Part shown: one piece after another, positions 18,307-22,257 of the stretch
How the letters are laid out: each line of letters opens with the position of its first letter
Position numbering within the stretch: position 1 is the first letter of the stretch
The notes under the pieces: model-generated
Database searches by the model: none
What the model was told of the DNA's origin: nothing
Seen by the model: only the letters and a program-made list of their open reading frames with translations
Assembly (NCBI GenBank): GCA_002509745.1
Contig: DAWK01000024.1
Span: forward strand, 8,653-30,909
Direction of reading: 5' to 3'
Source of the DNA: Methanobacteriaceae archaeon UBA349
GTDB taxonomy: Archaea > Methanobacteriota > Methanobacteria > Methanobacteriales > Methanobacteriaceae
DNA length: 22,257 nt
Made by a program: the position numbers and the translations under genes

Positions 18307-19149
18307 ATGATAACTGGAAAAACTAATATTGTGGGTTTAATTGGCGATCCTGTAGAACACAGCATGTCCCCACCAATGCATAATGCCGCTTTTGAATATT
18401 TGGGACTGGATTTTGCTTATGTTCCCTTCAATGTTAAAACTACTGCGCTAGGTGAAGCTATTAAATGCGCTAGTGCTCTGGGAATCAAAGGCCTCAATGT
18501 AACCATTCCTCATAAAACCAATGTCCTGGAATTTTTAGATGTGGTAGATAATCCTGCAGAACTAATTGGAGCAGTCAATACTATTAAATTTGTCAATGGT
18601 AAGATTATTGGGTATAATACTGATGGTATTGGTGCTGTAAGGGCATTGGAAGAAGTTGTTCAGGTGAAAAATAAAAAAGTGGTTTTGGCGGGAGCTGGTG
18701 GAGCGGCCCGGGCAGTGACTTTCCAATTAATTCTTTCAGGAATTGAAAGCATTACTATAATTAATAGAACTCTTGAAAAAGCTTTAAAATTAAAAAATGA
18801 AATTGAATCTAAGATTGATTCAAATATATTCTATGGTAATTTAGAAATTTTAGAAAAAGAAATTTCAAAGGCAGATATATTAATTAACACCACACCCATT
18901 GGTATGTATCCACATACTAATGATAAACCTCTGGCCAATGCAAGTATGATGCATTCTGATCTGGTGGTTAATGACCTGGTTTATAATCCTATGGAAACTG
19001 TTCTTTTAAAGGAAGCTGAAAAGGCAGGGGCTAAAAGTGTTTCTGGATTAAAGATGTTACTTTATCAAGGCGCAGAGGCATTTAAAATATGGACTGGCCA
19101 AGAACCCCCAGTAGATATTATGGAAAAAACATTACTTGCTTTATTATAA
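18307..19149 (+). CDS. aroE: Shikimate dehydrogenase
   Basis: Reduces 3-dehydroshikimate to shikimate with NADPH in aromatic amino-acid synthesis. The 280-residue protein shows the shikimate-binding SMSPPMHNAAF (S19, S21), NVTIPHK with the catalytic lysine at residue 70, GAVNT, and YNTDG with the catalytic aspartate at 106. The NADP domain carries GAGGAARA (129-136) and the 2'-phosphate-binding NRT. The C-terminus has GLKMLLYQGAEAFKIWTG, as in other AroE proteins. GGGAAGAT lies directly before the ATG. It is on the plus strand, divergent from HARP and convergent with the GNAT gene, and appears to be transcribed alone. Confidence 0.97.
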   Translation: MITGKTNIVGLIGDPVEHSMSPPMHNAAFEYLGLDFAYVPFNVKTTALGEAIKCASALGIKGLNVTIPHKTNVLEFLDVVDNPAELIGAVNTIKFVNGKIIGYNTDGIGAVRALEEVVQVKNKKVVLAGAGGAARAVTFQLILSGIESITIINRTLEKALKLKNEIESKIDSNIFYGNLEILEKEISKADILINTTPIGMYPHTNDKPLANASMMHSDLVVNDLVYNPMETVLLKEAEKAGAKSVSGLKMLLYQGAEAFKIWTGQEPPVDIMEKTLLALL

Positions 19150-19196
19150 TTATTATTTCAAAAAATCATTTTTAAAGATTTATTATAGTTTTAAAG

Positions 19197-19670
19197 TCAT
19201 AAATACATCTGCATCCGAATCATATCTTTACATTGGATACCATTTTCATATATTTCTTCTTTATAGTGGTGTTTGATAAAAAAATCAGAGTCTACCCCTA
19301 CAATCCGAAAACCACATTTTTGGTATAAAGCTATTTGATTTATTCCACAATTTCCAGTTCCAATTTCGATGATTCGGGTTTCCACTTTCATGGCCATAGA
19401 TATAACATAATTTATTAGTTGTTTACCAATTCCTTTTTTCTGAAATTCTTCTCTAACGGCAATGTTTACAATTTCCAAAGTCTTTGGTCTGGTGGGCATT
19501 ATAACAATTATCCCTACCACATTGCCACTTTTTTTCGCCACATATAGTTGGCTACGGCCAAGATAATCATTTAACATCTCTTTAGAAGAATCTCCTAATA
19601 ATAACAACTCATAAATGTTATTATCTATTTCTTCAATCTCAATCTCTTCAATCTGAATTTTAAGTGTCAT
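19197..19670 (-). CDS. GNAT-family N-acetyltransferase
   Basis: A 157-residue acetyltransferase that should use acetyl-CoA. Motif A, with the pyrophosphate-binding loop, is NIAVREEFQKKGIGKQLI (about residues 69-86), and motif B follows near the ALYQKCGFRIVGVD segment, the usual GNAT C-terminal signature. The substrate cannot be told; the conserved shape resembles small-molecule or amino-terminal acetyltransferases equally. AAGGA lies seven bases before the ATG. It stands 100 bases downstream of the HEAT-repeat gene on the same strand and converges on aroE with a 47-base gap that contains T-rich tracts for both directions. Confidence 0.88.
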   Translation of the reverse strand: MTLKIQIEEIEIEEIDNNIYELLLLGDSSKEMLNDYLGRSQLYVAKKSGNVVGIIVIMPTRPKTLEIVNIAVREEFQKKGIGKQLINYVISMAMKVETRIIEIGTGNCGINQIALYQKCGFRIVGVDSDFFIKHHYKEEIYENGIQCKDMIRMQMYL

Positions 19671-19770
19671 TGAATAATCCTTTTTATTATTTTTATTATT
19701 ATATAAAATTCTAATTTTTTAAAAAACTGATGATACTGATAAAAAAAGTTAATTTTAAGTTTAATTATAA

Positions 19771-20478
19771 TTATGACTTATTTTTTATTTTAATTTCTTT
19801 TATGGCCTTTTCAAGTGCAATCTCAAATCCATGAGATTCTCCATTTGAATTTTCGAGGGCTTCTTGAAGATAAGGAAGTGCTTCTTCGTCACCTATTGTT
19901 CCCAGGGCATTGGTAGCATTTACTCGGACAAAATAACTCTCATCATTTAATGAATTAACCAGTGCTTTCACGGCCACATTATCTCCAATTTTACCCAGAG
20001 AAGTTACGGTACAGGCCCTTAATAAATAATCTTCCTCTCCTAAAATTTCAGTTAATGGTATGACTGCTTTTGCATCCCCTAAACTGCCCAAGGCATCTAC
20101 CACTTCACATTTAACATTCAAAGTACCGTCTTTTAAGGCTTCAATTATAGGTTCAACGGCTCTTTTATCTCCAATTGCGCCCAGAGCCAAGGCCGCTGTT
20201 TCTCTAACATGCCAGTAACTATCTTTCAACATTCCAATAATTGGATCAAGTGCCTTTTTATTTCCAATTCGGCCCAGTGAAAGAGTAGCTGCCTTACGAA
20301 CAGGCCAGTAATCATCATTTAAACAGTTGATTAAGGAATCAACAGATTCTTCGGATTTAACATCTCCTAGAATATATGCTGCCTTTTCTCTGATTCGATT
20401 ATCTTCATCCAGTGCTTTTATGAGGCCACTAACATCTTTTTCGTCCCTCATTTTTTCCAGATCTTCTATGGAAATCAT
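19771..20478 (-). CDS. HEAT-repeat protein (PBS lyase HEAT-like)
   Basis: A 235-residue protein built almost wholly from about seven repeats of roughly 31 residues, starting near residue 16. Each unit has the pattern L-x-D-x-x-x-x-V-R-x-x-A-x-x-A-L-G-x-I-G-D-x-x-A, for example DDYWPVRKAATLSLGRIGNK and DSYWHVRETAALALGAIGDK. The last unit is degenerate. Such solenoids act as protein-interaction scaffolds, and those related to phycobilin lyase subunits are common in methanogens. No catalytic domain is present, so the partner is unknown. The ATG at 20478-20476 has only a weak purine-rich site (AGAGAAA) before it. The gene lies upstream of the GNAT gene and divergent from rfcS. Confidence 0.88.
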   Translation of the reverse strand: MISIEDLEKMRDEKDVSGLIKALDEDNRIREKAAYILGDVKSEESVDSLINCLNDDYWPVRKAATLSLGRIGNKKALDPIIGMLKDSYWHVRETAALALGAIGDKRAVEPIIEALKDGTLNVKCEVVDALGSLGDAKAVIPLTEILGEEDYLLRACTVTSLGKIGDNVAVKALVNSLNDESYFVRVNATNALGTIGDEEALPYLQEALENSNGESHGFEIALEKAIKEIKIKNKS

Positions 20479-20910
20479 GGTATTTTCTCTTATAGCTTAT
20501 TTAATTAATTATTATTTAATTTTCAATAATAAAGTTTTTCTGTTTATTTTTAAGGCCAATACATTGCTTTTAAACAAATGTGTTGATTCATGTCTTTATG
20601 GAACTATGAAAATTAATTTTTAGTAAAATACAAAGTAAATATGATATAGATCATAGTTATTGAAAATAATTTTCAACTAAAGCATATAATTAATAAGTCC
20701 CTAAACAAATTAAAATAAGAATAAAATTATTTAAAAATAAGTTTTTTATAAATAAATATAATAAAATTGATTAGTACTATAAAATATATTATAACTCTAA
20801 ATCTTATTTAATAGATTAATACTCTTTTTAATGAGTTATTAACTAATAAATTGTTGAATTGATGTATATTAAATTAATTGACATATATTAAAATTATTAA
20901 CGGTGATTTC
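20479..20910. other. Divergent intergenic region between the HEAT-repeat gene and rfcS
   Basis: About 430 bases without a credible gene. Near the middle are two adjacent perfect dyads, TATGAT-ATAG-ATCATA (20640-20655) and TTGAAAAT-A-ATTTTCAA (20660-20676). A TATA-like string before rfcS (GTATATTAAA, 20864-20873) would give a leader of about 20 bases. Confidence 0.55.
20640..20676. promoter_or_regulatory. Two adjacent palindromes, possible operator
   Basis: The first is a 6-4-6 dyad, the second an 8-1-8 perfect palindrome (TTGAAAATAATTTTCAA). An odd-length palindrome of this size resembles a binding site for a dimeric winged-helix regulator. It lies about 160 bases from the HEAT-repeat ATG and 235 bases from that of rfcS, so which gene it might serve is unclear. 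Confidence 0.35.
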
Positions 20911-21873
20911 ATGAGTGGACCATGGGTAGAAAAATATAGGCCAGGCAATCTGGATGAAATTGTAGGTCAAGAACATATTGTTGACAGGCTTAAAAGATAT
21001 GTAGAAGAAAAAAGCATGCCTAATCTCATGTTTACTGGACCTGCAGGTGTGGGAAAGACAACCACTTCATTGGCACTAGCAAAATCAGTTTTAGGAGAAT
21101 ACTGGAGACAGAATTTTTTAGAACTCAATGCATCTGATGCCAGGGGAATTGACACAGTAAGGACCCATATTAAACATTTCTGTCGATTAAAACCAGTGGG
21201 AGCCCCTTTCAGGATAATTTTCCTGGATGAAGTGGACAATATGACTAAAGACGCCCAACACGCTCTTAGGCGAGAAATGGAGATGTACACCAAGACCGCT
21301 TCATTTATATTGTCATGTAATTATTCTTCTAAGATAATTGATCCGATACAGTCCCGTTGCGCTATTTTCCGCTTTGCACCGGTGAAAGGCCATCATATAA
21401 TTAAACGTCTGGAATACATTGCCACCCAGGAAAATTTAGAATATGATCTCCAAGCCATTGAAACCATAGTCTATTTTGCAGAAGGGGATGTGCGTAAGGC
21501 TATAAATATTTTACAATCTTCAGCTTCTATAGATGAAAAAATAACTGAAGAAAGTATCTATGATGTGGTATCTAAGGCCCGACCAAAAGACGTTCGTAAA
21601 ATGGTCACCGTAGCTTTAAATGGAGATTTCATGGGTGCCCGGGATACATTAAGGGAAATCATGGTTTTACAGGGAACTAGTGGCGAAGATATGGTAAATC
21701 AGATTTATCAGGACGTTTCTAGAATGGCTATGGACGATACCATTGACAAGGAAGTTTATATATACTTAATTGAAGCCATTGGAGAAACTGATTTTAGAAT
21801 CAGAGAGGGAGCTAATCCACGTATACAATTGGAAGCTCTTTTGACTAAATTTTTAGCCAAATCAAAGGTTTAA
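20911..21873 (+). CDS. rfcS: Replication factor C small subunit (clamp loader)
   Basis: AAA+ ATPase of the clamp loader that opens and places the PCNA ring on primed DNA. Walker A is GPAGVGKTT (residues 43-51), Walker B LDEVD (105-109), and the arginine-finger SRC motif is QSRCAIFRF (148-150 for SRC). WVEKYRP at the N-terminus and [10 protein letters not shown] are further RFC boxes. The frame is open to a TTG at 20878, but GGTGA lies four bases before the ATG at 20911, and family members start [11 protein letters not shown], so I start there (320 residues). No intein is present, though archaeal rfcS genes often have one. The large subunit gene follows 112 bases downstream. Confidence 0.97.
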   Translation: MSGPWVEKYRPGNLDEIVGQEHIVDRLKRYVEEKSMPNLMFTGPAGVGKTTTSLALAKSVLGEYWRQNFLELNASDARGIDTVRTHIKHFCRLKPVGAPFRIIFLDEVDNMTKDAQHALRREMEMYTKTASFILSCNYSSKIIDPIQSRCAIFRFAPVKGHHIIKRLEYIATQENLEYDLQAIETIVYFAEGDVRKAINILQSSASIDEKITEESIYDVVSKARPKDVRKMVTVALNGDFMGARDTLREIMVLQGTSGEDMVNQIYQDVSRMAMDDTIDKEVYIYLIEAIGETDFRIREGANPRIQLEALLTKFLAKSKV

Positions 21874-21985
21874 GACTCAATTATTTAAATTAATAAAAAT
21901 TTGAAATTTTAAAAACTTGGAATTAAAATTTTAATATAATTTTAAAGAATTATATTAAATATATGCTCTCAAGAGGACAGATTAA

Positions 21986-22257
21986 ATGATATGGACGGAA
22001 AAATATCGACCTCAAAGTTTTGATCAAGTTATTGGCAATGCCAAGGCCAAAAAAGAGATTAAGGAATGGGTTGATGGCTGGCATAAAGGCGAACCACAGC
22101 AATGCTTGCTTCTAGTTGGTCCGCCAGGCACAGGAAAAACCACCATGGCCCATGTAATAGCCAATGAATTTTCAGATTCAGTGGAACTCAATGCCAGTGA
22201 CAAGCGTTCCTATGATATTATAATGAATACTGTGGGTGAAGCTTCTGCCACCAGGTC
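21986..22257 (+). CDS. rfcL: Replication factor C large subunit, 5' part
   Basis: The first 90 codons of the clamp-loader large subunit, cut off by the window end. It opens [18 protein letters not shown] and contains Walker [10 protein letters not shown] and the RFC box [10 protein letters not shown]. The N-terminus MIWTEKYRP rather than PWVEKYRP, and the GWHKGEPQQ insert before the Walker A strand, are typical of RfcL. GAGGA stands about ten bases before the ATG. It follows rfcS on the same strand, the usual pairing, so that the RfcS and RfcL subunits are made together. Confidence 0.95.
   Translation, partial: MIWTEKYRPQSFDQVIGNAKAKKEIKEWVDGWHKGEPQQCLLLVGPPGTGKTTMAHVIANEFSDSVELNASDKRSYDIIMNTVGEASATR

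Noticed and set aside
20327-20623. Plus-strand frame overlapping the HEAT-repeat gene start
   Set aside because: It is mostly antisense to the HEAT-repeat gene, without a ribosome site or domain.
20878-20910. rfcS start at TTG 20878
   Set aside because: The ATG at 20911 has a well-placed GGTGA and gives the family N-terminus.

Overview
The window is a stretch of archaeal housekeeping chromosome, most likely from an AT-rich member of the Methanobacteriales (probably Methanobacterium or a close relative). The evidence is the archaeal/eukaryotic-type information genes (aIF2-gamma, aIF5B, eS6, eS28, eL24, L7Ae, an HMf-type histone, clamp-loader RFC), an F420-dependent NADP reductase typical of methanogens, very AT-rich intergenic DNA with TATA-like boxes, and Shine-Dalgarno sequences of the GGAGGTGA type. 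The gene order also fits what I remember of Methanobacteriales genomes; I could not check this. I see no mobile element, CRISPR array, rRNA or tRNA.

Layout, left to right. Positions 1-5351 (minus strand) form a translation block read right to left: L7Ae, eS28, eL24, nucleoside diphosphate kinase, aIF5B, eS6, aIF2-gamma and a PIN-domain protein cut by the window edge. After a roughly 630-base non-coding stretch come a histone (5983-6186), threonine synthase, a SpoIIM-type membrane protein, tryptophanyl-tRNA synthetase, the tRNA-splicing endonuclease, 6-phospho-3-hexuloisomerase, F420H2:NADP oxidoreductase, a TIM-barrel sugar-isomerase-like protein, a PIN-ATPase-KH protein (PINA type), HisI, HisS and a HARP-type PIN nuclease, all on the minus strand. 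Shikimate dehydrogenase is on the plus strand, followed by a GNAT acetyltransferase and a HEAT-repeat protein on the minus strand. Last, on the plus strand, are the small and (partial) large subunits of replication factor C.

The genes fall into functional groups: ribosome and translation initiation (left), aminoacylation and tRNA processing (trpS, endA, hisS, HARP), amino-acid synthesis (thrC, hisI, aroE), and DNA handling (histone, RFC, PINA). L7Ae is also a subunit of archaeal RNase P and of box C/D and H/ACA RNPs. The window therefore holds a subunit of the RNA-based RNase P and a HARP-type protein-only RNase P homologue.

I found no clear new multi-gene system. The most interesting signals are small: (1) a kink-turn-like motif in the L7Ae mRNA leader, six bases upstream of its Shine-Dalgarno, suggesting autoregulation; (2) a hisI reading frame whose conserved N-terminus can only be translated from an AUU codon; (3) an apparent single-base frameshift in a T6 run inside the PIN gene at the left edge; and (4) several dyads and repeats in intergenic DNA. 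Several gene starts are revised here from Shine-Dalgarno placement and protein family N-termini (thrC, trpS, L7Ae, rfcS, hisI, infB), and eL24 (53 codons) is a short gene that is easily missed.
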